A stretch of 64,000 bases of DNA from Ostrinia nubilalis (GCF_963855985.1 NC_087106.1:7361001-7425000), one strand, 5' to 3'; shown: positions 11,101 to 21,300, counted from the first letter of the stretch. Numbers and translations: made by a program. Notes: generated from the letters alone by a model not told the origin.

Positions 11101-14100
11101 GTGATGGGTAGGTATATTTTTTAATAATTGTTTTCTTATACACAAACACATACAGGGTGATTTTGCAAACAGTTGCCAAATAACTTTATCGGTATTTTTC
11201 GAAAAATAATGAAATATGATTTTTTATTTGTTATCTTTACGTAAATCGATTACATTACTGATTCTGAATCGCTCCTAATTTGGCAGCTGTTTACAAAATC
11301 ATCCTTTAGAAGAAGATTAGAGTAAGTTTAAGTAACAACTGATCGATGGTTTTTGCAGTACCACCCAGAATTGACAGAGCAGCAACGAACACATTCACAG
11401 GAGTTGTTGATGATTTGATAATGAGGCTGCCCTGTAAAGCTTCAGGGTATCCCAAGCCCGAGGTCACATGGTCCAGAGGGGGACTCAACGTTGCCTCAGG
11501 TATGAAGAAATAAAAAAGATTAAGTCTTTTTGTGAATATAATTTTAGGCCTTTTCAAGGCGAGAGTGAATAGGCACAGAGCAGATATATACCATCCTAGA
11601 CTGCATCCCACTTAACATCAGGTGCGATTGTGGTCAAAATACCTGCCTTGTTATGCATTAAAAAAAAAACAATCTAAGATTACTGGTAGTTCCCAAACTA
11701 GCTAATCCTGTCTCTTGGGAACATTGATCGTGAGTTACAATTAATCTTTAAAAAGTGGATCCAGAGTTTAAATAAGTACTTTCTTATTTTCTACTTTTTC
11801 TCAATCGTAAAACAAAATGGTAGATGACTGAATTTCACAAGATGACCTCAACCGTTTCACAATTGTTGTTTGTGATCACAGTGAATCAAAGACACTGAAT
11901 AATCATGATCTTCTTATCTCGTCTTATGTGGCTGCAGGTTCAGAATGGTACGACATAGAAGAAGATGGAACATTGGTCATAAAGAATCTGGATAGGAAGT
12001 CTGCTGGCACCTATGTTTGCACTGCCCAGAATTCCTTAGGCTCTGCTATTCAAGCGTTATACGTCAATATAAAAGGTATGTCTTCCATGTTACTATTCTT
12101 AAGTATTACAAATAAGTCCATTAATCAGACAGACAGAAATAATATGACTATTTATTTTTCAGATTATCCTGATGAAAAAACTCCATCCAAAACTATTTCT
12201 TTAGAAGAAGGGGAGTCGGATGAAATAGAATGTGATATCCCTCACACAATAATAGACACAGTTCGTTGGTTCAAGGTTTGAAAGCAAATAGTTAATCACT
12301 TTTGTTATTATTGGTAATTCAAGTTATTTATGGTTAAATTATAATACTTCAGGACAGAAGACCAATAGGCTTGGGTGAGACGAGAAAACTGGAGGATATC
12401 AAAGTAACTGATGCAGGCATTTATACATGCCGTGTCAGTAATTTTAATGGCGCTGATTCTGAAAGCATAAGGGTTGTCGTTGGATACAAACCAGTGTTTG
12501 AATCGGAAGTGGAAACAGTTATCAATTTTAGTGAGGGAATGCCAGCCGTATTAAACTGCGAAGCCAAGGGAGAGCCTGAGCCACAGGTATCTGTTTGCAT
12601 GTTACGACATGAAAAATATTGTGCCTGAGGTGTGGGAGCGGCACAAGAGGGTGTTTTTGATACGTCAGCGAGACTTCAGATATGCTTCAGCCCCCTTTAA
12701 ACGCACTTTTTGATCGAATCGAAAATCGAATCCGTCAAAACTTCATACAAAAAAGGGGCTTTTCGACCACTTTTCGACTGGTTTGCGATTATAATTTGCA
12801 CTTTGTCTAGACCCACAGATTTGTATGCTCTGTCACGTCATATTATGTCAATGTCACCCCTCCCACGCCGCTCCCGTATGTCAGGCCAGTGCCTGACATA
12901 CGGGACTGACTAACGCTTAACTCAGTCAGTACTGAGTTAAGCGTTAGACGTAGTAACCTATTAGTAATCTGTGACTACACCAAGCCTTGATCACACTTAA
13001 GCCTTGATCACACGTACCGAGTAAACGGGCGAGACAGTAAAATTTTTACTCGGCCGAGACAGTTGGGTGAGCGAGTCACATACTCGAGCGCTCGGCCGAG
13101 CACTTGGCGTAATGTTCATACACACCGAGTACTCGGCCGAGAGCACTGTCTCGCCCGTTTGCTCGGTACGTGTGAGCAAGGCTTTACTGAGTAAACGGGC
13201 GAGACAGTGCTCTCGGCCGAGTACTCGGTGCGTGAGAACATTACGCCGAGTGCTCGGCCGAGCGCTCGAGTATGTGACTCGCTCACCCAACTGTCTCGGC
13301 CGAGTAAACATTTTACTGTCTCGCCCGTTTACTCGGTACGTGTGATCAAGGCTTTATAGTCGTGGATTTATAACGTGTCTATACATTTTTAGGTAACATG
13401 GCTATTTGATGGCGAAGATATCGAAAACAATAATTCATTGGAAATAGTGTTGTCGATGGATAGATACAATTTAGTGATGACATTCGATAAAAGAGGGGAA
13501 TACACGTGTGTCGTATCCAACCACTTTGGGAGCATAAATCGGACGTTTGAAGTATTTTCAAAAGGTGCGTTGCATTTTATTTTATTGCTTCATCATAACA
13601 TTGCAAAAAATACGATTTTTAATGATGTGCTTTAAATTTTAGATTGTTTATTAAGCATTCAAGACGACTTATTAAATAAACAACCACTCATGATTGATGA
13701 AGATACCATGAAATTAGCTGAATTCGAAAACAACAATGGAGTACTGCGCATTCCATCCAAAAAGCGTTTGTCATTATATTGCCCTAGTGGTTTTGAAATT
13801 ATTCCTGAGAAAAAAATATCAGTCATTTGTGAACGAGAGACTAATTTCCTGGTCAATGGACACCTATATGAATATACAGATTTAAATTGCCAGGAAGAAA
13901 TCCAGCCCAAAATAAGAAATACTGGAAGACGTTGCAACTCTGGCAATTCTGAAGTGATCAAAATAGGTTACGAATTTCCGGATGATTTCCAAGAAGTATA
14001 CGAAGTTTGTATTGACAAGGATTATAATGTACCAGTGTATGCTAAGCAGAGAATCCAAAGATCACTAGCTGATAAGGAATTGAAAGGTCCCATGTGGGAA

Positions 14101-16321
14101 AGCGATTCGTTCCCATTGGAATTCGATGAATTGTATTGGTGTGATACTCAGATCAATGCTGTATCGTCTCTTCTTCGAAGATGGTTCCACGAAACAGATA
14201 GGTGTTGCTTCGATAGAAGACAGCTGGTGAATTCCCGTGATCTCTCCGGGGGATTGCCCCAAAAAGCTGCATTGACTTATCTAAACGTTGTCCCACATTG
14301 GAGTACTTGTAATACAAAGGTATGAATGTCGATTTATACAGGGTGTGGTTTTGTAAAACAACGGCCATCTCAGGGGTGATAGTATACACGACACTAATGC
14401 CAAAAAAATATAATAAAATACCTTAAATTTTCATGGAAAAATTTATGAAATCAGGAAATTGGTATTATTACACGGGCGAGCTATCGGCCAGTCCCCCCGC
14501 TCTCCCGGGGCGCGGCCGCATATGGTAGGCGGTGTAGCGGGGTACGCGGGGTTGGTGCGGGCGGTAACAAGCACCATCTCGAAAGTCTTAGGAAAAGTTT
14601 GAACAAGGTTTTTTACTAATAAAGTAATAGTAAAATCTTTATTTATATTTTTCTTGTAATTACCCCTGAGATGGGTGTTGTATTACAAAACCACACTCTT
14701 TATAGAGAAGTCGGGTTTTTACTTTTTATTTAACCATTTTGTTGGGGATAGTATTTGTATGTAATTTATTTTTTTAGAACTGGGATGAACTAGAACGACG
14801 GGTGAGGGATTTGGCCAAGTCTTCATACGACAACATGATGGTATGGACAGGCACTTCTGGGCAGCTTACCCTGAATAATGCCCTGGAGAACCCCGAAAAC
14901 ATAATTCTTCGCGATACTCGCACAGGCCAGATACCTGTGCCAAAGTATTTGTGGAAGGTGAGTTAGTCGGACTCATGCAAACTCATTATTAATTTAGTAG
15001 AGTTCTTTCTAAAACCGACCAAAATATGCACTTTATATAAAGACCCTTCTATGTATAGAAGAGCCATGGTCCCATGGAAGTCAACAACGTACGCGTAATT
15101 TTTACAAAATTATTGTAAAATTTTCTTCTATGGTTCAGTTAAAAGCTAGTTTGTTCTGTTTTAAGCAGTGGATGCCCTGTGGCTGAAATGATGATGATAA
15201 AAAGATAATAATGTGGTTTCCATTATTTTTAACCCTCTTTAGGAAAACAGAAATCAAATAAATAATCACCTCGCTCGGTCGGCTTCGTGTTTATTATTAT
15301 GCTTAGTTTGTAACCGTCTCTTCAGAAATAACCTTTAACGTTTTGATAAGACAAGTTCTAGCATCACATAGGCCCGAGTTACTAACAGTAAACAACCGTC
15401 TTATTTGGAAAAATTTGTAGACGAATACCCAATAACAGCAAGATAAAAAAACTGTTTAGTTTCAGCCTTTAATTTAGTTAGTCGGTTGGTGAACTTGTAT
15501 AGTAGAAAGATTAATGTTTGCGTTCTGTTATCTTTGGGAATACCAACCATCAGAAGTGTTGGGTCAAATAAACATAGAGATTCGTCATAATAACGTATCG
15601 TGGGTTGATAAGTAGGCATATGACGTGTCTGGATATTCCATGCCTCTGGGAAACTAGATAATATTATATGGTTCTAACATTTATAAATACTTAATTATCT
15701 AAGTTTCCAACTGAAGAATTAATTATTTTAATCGTTAGAAGCTTGAATGTTATTTAATCCATATTCATATCATATCATCAAGCTATCGTTATTTTCACTT
15801 AATGAAAGAAGTGTCTTATCATCAATTTCACAACAATATTGAAGACTTAATATTTTTCTTAATAACTAGATTTATTAAATTCTTCTTTGCCTGGACCATT
15901 CCCATTTTTTCCCATTCATCATGCGTCTCCAGACGGCTCGGTCCTGAGACGTCTCTTCGTTGACTTGGCCCTCATTCAATATTTAGTTGATTTAAAAAAA
16001 TTGTAAGAATGGCGAAGAATGCACTTTTTTGTCTTTTCATAGGTAATCCAAAATCAAGATGCAAGAACATCGCTAGCTGTGATCCAGCTTAACATCCCGG
16101 ACTTGACGGTATCCAAGGCATATTCCCACATGCCTTGCAAGGACATCTGCCCGGACATAGAGTGGATGAGTGGGAACGTCTGGAGAGACCCTGCCAAGGG
16201 ATACACCGTCTGCTGCAGTCTACCAGACTTCGAAACCACTATTGGCTACAAAGGCCTTTTCGGCACTGGCAACCACCAGGTCCTTAAGGAATCCGCCATG
16301 TGGGGAGAATATTCATATTAA
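2173..16321 (+). CDS. Secreted hemicentin-like vWA-Ig protein with a C-terminal nuclease-like (pseudoenzyme) domain
   Basis: Twenty-five exons: 2173-2392, 2725-2954, 3873-3995, 5258-5347, 6240-6368, 6710-6875, 7686-7870, 7945-8026, 8213-8370, 8447-8618, 8693-8941, 9029-9101, 9183-9379, 9979-10150, 10324-10418, 10598-10754, 10980-11107, 11359-11499, 11938-12075, 12163-12275, 12353-12586, 13393-13564, 13643-14319, 14778-14957, 16043-16321. The phases join to 4,560 nt (1,519 aa plus stop). Residues 1-19 form a signal peptide. A hemicentin-type vWA follows (MIDAS DDTGSM, then GGGDCPELS and LYVLTDASAKD), to about residue 200. A linker runs to about 408 and eight I-set Ig domains occupy about 409-1141. 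Residues 1142-1519 resemble the insect DNA/RNA non-specific endonuclease family, but the catalytic RGH is RRQ. No EGF, nidogen or membrane segment is visible, so it is probably secreted. The adhesion or recognition role is inference. Exon borders were placed by eye; the donor after exon 3 (GTTATT) is weak. Confidence 0.85.
3011..3105 (+). repeat. Dispersed repeat, GACGACAG family
   Basis: The segment from gatggttgtgtacagacgac through aatacaggctattttg recurs in degenerate form at 41813-41893 (plus) and 35845-35935 (minus). Its class is unknown; it lies in intron 2. Confidence 0.5.
3166..3808. mobile_element. Non-autonomous TIR element with CAACCCGATCGAG ends
   Basis: The ends are caacccgatcgagctagc (3166) and the reverse complement ctcgatcgggttg (to 3808), in intron 2. 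The same terminal sequence bounds a small MITE at 10461-10550. A second element (3413-3593), a set of tgatcaaaggacac palindromes (3250-3405) and two 21-bp direct repeats (3701-3742) lie inside. Confidence 0.6.
3413..3593. mobile_element. MITE with about 40-bp terminal inverted repeats, nested
   Basis: The left arm, beginning aaaaatgtgtttggttact (3413), and the right arm, ending agtaaccaaacattttt, are near-perfect inverted copies. It lies inside the 3166-3808 element, so it inserted later or is part of its core. Confidence 0.65.
4103..5065. mobile_element. piggyBac-like MITE (TTAACCC...GGGTTAA)
   Basis: A 963-bp element in intron 3. It begins TTAACCCTCGCTGTACGAGG and ends CCTCGTACACGGAGGGTTAA. 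TTAA at both ends and CCC/GGG termini are hallmarks of piggyBac target choice. Inner repeats ggggtgtgacacacccc and ggggtgtgtcatacccc form a second palindrome. No transposase frame was seen. Confidence 0.65.
5376..5575 (-). repeat. SINE-related fragment
   Basis: A T-run (minus-strand A tail) is followed by ctcttggcctgtatctcacc, tggtaagtgacgatcaggcc and caatgctgttaacattgttg. All recur at 50513-50840. Lies in intron 4. Confidence 0.55.
6010..6206 (+). mobile_element. 5'-truncated LINE, 3' end with GATGAT tail
   Basis: Carries the end of a reverse-transcriptase ORF (ggtggaccgacgacctcat, aaggcgctggatgcaggccg) and the 3' end gtggacgtcctatggctgaa followed by GATGATGATGATGA. The same family occurs more than ten times in this window. 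Lies in intron 4. Confidence 0.7.
6566..6697 (+). mobile_element. 5'-truncated LINE 3' end
   Basis: Same family as 6010-6206, only about 130 bp, ending tggctgaaatgataaatgatg. It ends within 15 nt of the acceptor of exon 6, so it lies in the branch-point region of intron 5. Confidence 0.65.
7025..7400. repeat. GC-rich island with repeated GCGCGGGCCCGC motifs
   Basis: A strongly GC-rich block in AT-rich intron 6. The palindromic core gcgcgggcccgc appears near 7221, 7306 and 7366, each followed by g/attc. Open frames here on both strands look like a composition effect. Confidence 0.5.
9605..9715. repeat. Short fold-back repeat
   Basis: Repeated gaggtcagattaaaa units face tttttttaatctgatgacc, making a hairpin around aattatttcggtaaataatt. 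Lies in intron 13. Confidence 0.45.
9758..9947. mobile_element. MITE, AATGAGGG family, copy 1
   Basis: A 190-bp element in intron 13, beginning aatgagggatttcgcgattg and ending caatcgcgaaaaccctcatt, with the inner palindrome atccgccagat/atctggcggat. A second copy is at 43106-43294. Confidence 0.75.
10461..10550. mobile_element. Small MITE sharing ends with the 3166-3808 element
   Basis: The inverted ends are aaccaatcgagttaactgcg and cgcagttagttcgaacgggt, with inner arms aactgcgtacc/ggtacgcagtt. Lies in intron 15. Confidence 0.6.
11150..11308. mobile_element. MITE with TACAGGGTGATTTT end
   Basis: The left end tacagggtgattttgcaaac and the right end gtttacaaaatcatccttta are inverted copies. Lies in intron 17. 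It belongs to the set of elements here that share a TACAGGGTG terminus. Confidence 0.6.
11543..11672 (+). mobile_element. SINE 3' fragment
   Basis: aaggcgagagtgaataggca, ccatcctagactgcatccca and tacctgccttgttatgcatt are followed by an A-run. It matches the 3' half of the SINE at 50642-51003. Lies in intron 18. Confidence 0.65.
12620..12970. repeat. Unclassified repeat ending in two hairpins
   Basis: Shares a segment (atttgtatgctctgtcacgt and on) in inverted form with 50330-50515. It ends with two consecutive hairpins: 14-bp arms cccgtatgtcaggc/gcctgacatacggg (12873-12904) and 16-bp perfect arms ctaacgcttaactcag/ctgagttaagcgttag (12910-12947). Lies in intron 21. Confidence 0.55.
12998..13356. 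mobile_element. GC-rich fold-back element beside exon 22
   Basis: Two facing arms of about 170 bp run from taagccttgatcacacgtac to gtacgtgtgatcaaggctt. They contain repeated actcggccgag and gtaaacgggcgagacag modules. The left half is itself bounded by inverted ends, so the structure looks dimeric. It ends 36 nt before exon 22. Confidence 0.65.
14336..14704. mobile_element. MITE with TACAGGGTGTGGTTTTG ends and GC-rich core
   Basis: The inverted ends are tatacagggtgtggttttgt and acaaaaccacactctttata, with inner atctcaggggt/acccctgagat. The core near 14470-14575 is GC-rich and not palindromic. Lies in intron 23. Confidence 0.6.
15165..15198 (+). mobile_element. Very short LINE 3' end
   Basis: gcagtggatgccctgtggct followed by gaaatgatgatgataaaa. 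Lies in intron 24; the rest of that intron (14958-16042) shows nothing I recognise. Confidence 0.5.
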
Positions 16322-16351
16322 TTATTATTTTTAATGTAATGGTTATTTAAA

Positions 16352-16357
16352 AATAAA
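16352..16357 (+). promoter_or_regulatory. Polyadenylation signal of the vWA-Ig-nuclease-like gene
   Basis: AATAAA lies 31 nt after the TAA stop (16319-16321). Confidence 0.7.
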
Positions 16358-16410
16358 TACCTTTTAAATAGATCTCGCGTTGAATTATTTTATATGTAGT
16401 ACCTAATCAA

Positions 16411-16589
16411 GGTGACCGCATACCGGAAAACGCAATGTGAGACGTCCACCTACAAGGTGGACCGACGGCATCGTAAAGGTAGCAGGGAAGCGCTGGACGC
16501 AGGCCGCTACCAATCGATCAACGTGGAAAGCATTGGGGGAGGCCTATGTTCAGCAGTGGACGTCCTATGGCTGAAATTATGATGATGAA
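16411..16589 (+). mobile_element. LINE 3' end in the intergenic spacer
   Basis: Same GATGAT-tailed family. It encodes remnants of the RT C-terminus (ggtggaccgacggcatcg, ggaggcctatgttcagcagt) and ends gctgaaattatgatgatgaa. Confidence 0.7.
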
Positions 16590-16599
16590 TCAAGGTGAA

Positions 16600-16690
16600 G
16601 CTCATGGGAAGCACCTGGATGCGGGCAGCGCCGAAATCCGTGAGGCATTTGTCCAGTAGCAGCATTGGTTGAAACGAACGACCGAACCGA
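16600..16690 (+). mobile_element. Second, diverged LINE 3' fragment
   Basis: agcacctggatgcgggcagc and ttgtccagtagcagcattgg with a gaaacgaacgaccgaaccga tail. It resembles the subfamily at 35545-35825, whose tail is gaaacgatacgaacg. Confidence 0.5.
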
Positions 16691-16694
16691 ACCT

Positions 16695-16836
16695 AACGCC
16701 CGCATTCACAAACATTACTATGAGGTCTCACAGTAGGCGTGGACGCACAGGGTGACATAATTATGAACCAATCACAGAGCTCTATTCAACCCTGTGCGTT
16801 CACTTAAGCAAGCATCGTTTGTGAATACGGGCGTAA
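16695..16836. mobile_element. MITE, ACGCCCGTATTCACAAAC family, copy 1
   Basis: A 140-bp palindromic element with ends acgcccgcattcacaaac and gtttgtgaatacgggcgt. Copy 2 is at 34849-34995. Confidence 0.75.
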
Positions 16837-17002
16837 ATCAATTACCTAACTGAATTTTTGCTCGATAACTTCGAGATGCTGATATTATCTTACTATTAAT
16901 CACTAACAGCGTGCTTATTTAATTATTTCAATTTAGTTATGGTTTTGCCATATTTACAATATCGGCAATTATTATCTTGAGGTCATTGTAAGAGATTTCC
17001 TG

Positions 17003-17030
17003 TTTTAAATTAAAATGCTCACTTCAGTTG
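17003..17030 (+). promoter_or_regulatory. Candidate core promoter of the nine-Ig gene
   Basis: TTTTAAAT (17003-17010) and the initiator TCAGT (A at 17026). The A lies exactly 50 nt before the chosen ATG at 17076, matching the upstream paralog. Confidence 0.45.
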
Positions 17031-17075
17031 TGTTTGAGGCCTAGCATTGTAATGTATCAGAAAAGTAGTGTAATA

Positions 17076-18376
17076 ATGACTCTAAATAATTTATTTTATT
17101 TTGTGCTAGTGTTCATACCTTTGACAACAGGGATAATGGAAAAGGGTAGTCTGACGTTCGTGATTGATAATACTCAATCTATGCAACGTGATATTGATCA
17201 AGTGAAGTATGGTGTGGAACTTATATTCAATGCTGTAACTAATTCAGTGGAGTCTCCGGTAGAAGACGTTATATTAATAGCGTTTAACGACTTACGTAAG
17301 TAAAATAAAGTTACAAATTTTATAGAATAATAAAATATTCAACAAATCTAATTGTGTTACACATTTTAGCGACCCAAGTAGATATGTTAACTAGAACAAA
17401 AGATCCATTTGTATTCAAAGCAAAGCTCTCAGGAATCATTGCGGATGGAGGTGGTGATTGTCCAGAGAGTTCTATGTCGGGAATAAAGCTTGGTCTAAAA
17501 GAAGGTCTGCCTGGATCGTTTTTGTATGTGTTCACTGATGATGAGGCAAAAGACCACGACTTGTTGGATGATGTGCAAAATCTTGCTATAAAGAAATATA
17601 CTCAGGTATTTATCAGTACTCTTAATCAATTGACTAAAAATACTTATTTATTAATTACCTACTATATTTATTGACATTATCATTAATAGATAGATAAATT
17701 AATAGATCTTCTCAACTTGATCTTATTAATCGACAAACAATGGTTTACCAGGTGTATTTTAATAGTTTTATAATATAAATAGATATAATACATAACCTTA
17801 AAGAAGTATGATTCGGTAATTCAGAGAGAATGTTGCGCTGTGGGTATGATTGAGTCATACTAGAAACCTATAGCTATGGCTTCATCACCATCAGAATAAT
17901 GAGTTTTATTTTACACAATGAAAGATAAGATACAAAAGAAGTTCTAGCTTATATGAATCTTATGTTTTAGGTGGTGTTTATTTTAACTCATAACAAATGC
18001 GGTAGAAGAAGCAAGACATTTAATGAATATCATAAACTGGCAAATGCTACTTCGGGTGCAGTGTTTTATATGGACAAAAAATACATTAAAGAGGTACGTA
18101 GACAATATTATAGGAAATAGGGTTTTTACGATTCATGATCTAAGTGAAAGAACCAATTTTTTTTTGCTTAGTTTGGCATATTCATCATCATCATCATTTC
18201 AGACATATTATTATTTGACTTTTAACTTTACTGTGTTGCTGGTCTCGTCTTTATTAATTTTGATGAAAACATACTTTTGTTATTAGATTTTAAATTTAAT
18301 GAAAGACACAGTTAAATCCAGGCAAACGGAAATTTTGTCTAAATCATTACCTCCGGGATATGGATACAATGTAACG
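17076..18376 (+). other. vWA domain coding block (exons 1-4)
   Basis: Signal peptide, then LTFVIDNTQSM, GGGDCPESSMSG, FLYVFTDDEAKD and VVFILTHNKCG. The metal-site aspartates and Ser/Thr are kept. Compared with the paralog the first loop is NTQ instead of DTG. Exons 1, 3 and 4 have the same lengths as in the paralog; exon 2 is two codons longer. Confidence 0.85.
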
Positions 18377-21300
18377 GTAAGTTCTATTGTAATCTTTAGT
18401 CTGTGAGTTCACGAAGTCTTTTTTTCGTCTAAAAATTCGTTTTTTCATTACAGATTCCCATCGATTCAGCCATGAAAGATTCAAGGTTTACAAGCATTGG
18501 AACTTATCCTAAAATTACGGATCTTACAGCGCCCGATGGCTCGAAGCCAGAAGTAAAAACAATTGTTGATATCCCTAGCGTCACGGTAAGTATTGTTACA
18601 TTATTTTATAACATTATAGTTAATTATATTAAGGTTTCATAATGTTTCTTATGTACTATATTGTACTATTATTAAATATCCTTTTGTTTTCGATTGCTAA
18701 ATTGACGATTTTTTTATAATAAATGTCTTTTCAGTCAATAAAAGTATTTAACATCAGTATGGCGGGTAACTATACAGCAACTGTAGGAAGTGAGTCTGCC
18801 ACAAAATTTATATGCACGGCCACAAGTAAAATAAATTTCAAATATGGCTTCTCTCCTGTTGAGCCAACCACTATGGAGGATACAGTGACTCTGCCAATAG
18901 CTGGTGAGTTATAATTTCATAAATCCATAATGTTGATTAAGTATTAGGGCTGTACTATTACTTATTCTGTGATTAGGGTGGGGATAGGCGCCGGAACACA
19001 CTCTGGGGGCAAAATACTGCCCCCAGCCGCCGCAAAAGCCTAAGTAGGTGCCACAGAATGGCATGGCGGCTAACCTCATGGAGGTGGACACGGAGGTGTC
19101 CACCTTCTAACGATGAGGCCCGAAGTTTGGAGAGAGGGCGTCCTATTAGGACGCCTGAAGGGAGAGGCTGCGGCCGTAGCGTGGGGGCACGCACCTGAAC
19201 AATTCGTTTGACTAGCGGTGTGCCCTACTAAGCGCGACCAGAGGGACCCGACTGGTTTTTTGTGGGTAGGCCCTGCTCTTCTAGCAGGGAGAGCCCCATA
19301 TAACCCATTGCCCCCCCCGAGCCATTGGGTATGCAACTCAATGCATTTTCAAGTCGAAAAAAAAAATTTTTTTTTGGCCTTTGTCCAGCAGTGAAGGCCT
19401 TTGTTTGTTTCAGCTAAATGACGTCAATTAGCATGCTAAAAAACATGAAATTCGGATGTATAATACCTAACCTTGTTTAGTAGATAATGAGTGCCCACTA
19501 AAATTGCAAATGAATTGTTTTTAATTGCAATCGTTTTATCAACGACACTAAAGGTTAGGTTATCTCTAATTCGATTGTTTCCTATCACGAAAGAAGCTAA
19601 GGCCTTGTACTAAACGGAATACTGTTAAAATGTGCAATATAATGCCATAAAACGGAATATTACCCTGGCCAGCAGGGGGAGTATAGGGTAAATTCTGTAT
19701 ACTGGGTGTACTACTTAATATTGTAGATAGAATTTTTTTCTCAAAGAAAACATTCCTTCATTTTTGAAAAGAAAGAGAACTGCATTCAAAGATTTTCGAA
19801 AATTTTTCGAAAACTCACTACCATAGATACTCGTACCATATTTTTCTGTAGGTACATAATTAAAATAATTTAAGATTTCATGGTTTTCCTTTTATTTGAT
19901 CTATCAAGTTTGTTAGAGGGATTTCATCCTTACACTTAACCCTAACGATCGATGTAATAAAAATACAGGGTGTAATTTTAAACAGATTTTAGTTGCTTCG
20001 ATTCCAGGGTGTGGCAAGCAAATTTTTGGAAATCCTTGAATGCAGTTCTATTTCTTTTCAAAAATAAAGGAATGTTTTCTTTGAGAAAAATTTTCGACCT
20101 ACAATATTAAAAGTACTTTCCCTCCAGGTGGCATTACAAAATTCCACCCTGTATAATCTTCCTGTGATAAATTAGAGAGTCTTGCTCCTGCAGTGGAGAC
20201 TAAATTTTAATAACCTGATGATGATGAAATTTTGTTTTTAGATGCCAAATCTCATATAAGCGTGCAGATTTTCACCGAAGAGGCGTATGTTCCCAGCCAA
20301 ATAATTTTAACCAATGACGAAGGCACGACAATTGGAAATCTTCCGTTAAAATTAATTAATGCGAAAGAAAATATTTATATCACTGACAAAATGGTTCCTC
20401 AAAAAGGACTATTTAAAATCGGTGTAAGTATTACGAATTTATGTAAAATTATTTTAGACGCAAAAGAGCAAAAATTGAGAGCTTGTTTTCTTTTGCGATA
20501 TTAAAATATTAATGTAGTAATAGAGTAGCATTCCTAATTACAATAAAGACCTACCTACAGTCAAGATTGAATTTTATTGAAGCCCGGCCGTGAATGGATT
20601 TGATAATAATCAATCGCTTGCTAAATCAATGCTAGAGTTTGTGCTCGTTTCACTATCTGTATTGTTACACGGCTAGAAGCCACTTTAAAATTGGTCAAGC
20701 TGTCATTTACGAGTATGATCTGAAGCTGTATTTCAATGCTCAAGTTTATTGCTTCCATTTATGTTGCAGGTGTTTGGGTATCATAACGAAAGTAAGACCA
20801 ATATTACTCGAGTAAGTAATACATTTATCGAAGTACAAAAGATTTCAGGTAAGTATGTTATTATCGGAATAGGTACCTGACTTAGAATTACCTCCTAAAA
20901 ATCTTATTTAGGTGATTAGGTACAATCATTTACAAAAGAAATAGAAAAAACCTACTGATATAATAACCACCATTCTCAAATAAATAAATGTAAAGCACTT
21001 AGATACTATGCTAACTGGTATAATATTTATAATTGAAACAGTGAAGTGTTGTTGTGAATAAATAAATAAATAAAATTCTGATATTAATTACATTATTATT
21101 ATAATTTTTGCAGATTCACCCAAAAGTATGTCTCCAGACATGGAGATTGATAAAGGGAATGAAATAAAAGTCAAATATAACGACGCTATAAAACTAGTAT
21201 GTAATGTTGAAGCATACCCCAAACCAGAAATAACATGGCAAGATGAAGATGGTATTATATTACCTACAGAAGTAAGTTGAGATTTATTATTTTGGTCTTG

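Larger units (their letters stand above)
8213..13564 (+). other. Eight-Ig array coding block (exons 9-22)
   Basis: Ig1 is exons 9-10, Ig2 is exon 11, Ig3 exons 12-13, Ig4 exons 14-15, Ig5 exons 16-17, Ig6 exons 18-19, Ig7 exon 20 plus the first part of 21, and Ig8 the rest of 21 plus 22. Each has the paired cysteines, the strand-C tryptophan (for example PEITWF, PQPKLTW, PKPEVTW) and a Y/F-x-C motif (SYTCKAVN, GFYRCIATN, GYYTCIARN, GTYVCTAQN). In most domains an intron splits the fold after strand C. This I-set type is also seen in hemicentins and hemolin. Confidence 0.85.
13643..16321 (+). other. C-terminal DNA/RNA non-specific endonuclease-like domain, catalytic His lost (exons 23-25)
   Basis: Residues about 1142-1519. 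The first part (LYCPSGFEI, ISVICERET, YEVCIDKD) matches the cysteine-bearing N-terminal extension known in insect members of the Endonuclease_NS family, which includes lepidopteran dsRNases. The core reads CCFDRRQLVNSRDLS, then TYLNVVPHWSTCNTKNWDELERR. The metal-binding Asn (N1356, codon 14284) and the N-W-x-x-[LE]-E helix (NWDELE) are kept. The family's RGH motif is RRQ, with Gln codon CAG at 14221-14223 where a catalytic His is expected. Family assignment is by motif recall, not a search. A DNA- or RNA-binding but inactive domain is inferred. Confidence 0.7.

Noticed and set aside
12997..13345. About 100-codon frames on both strands rich in S-R-P-S-T repeats
   Set aside because: They are the two readings of a GC-rich palindrome; mirror-image frames follow from the inverted repeat.
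17028..17075. Upstream start (TTG 17028 or ATG 17052) for the nine-Ig gene
   Set aside because: The ATG at 17076 gives a normal signal peptide and an exon 1 of 220 nt, identical to the paralog; the earlier starts would put a polar stretch in front of it.
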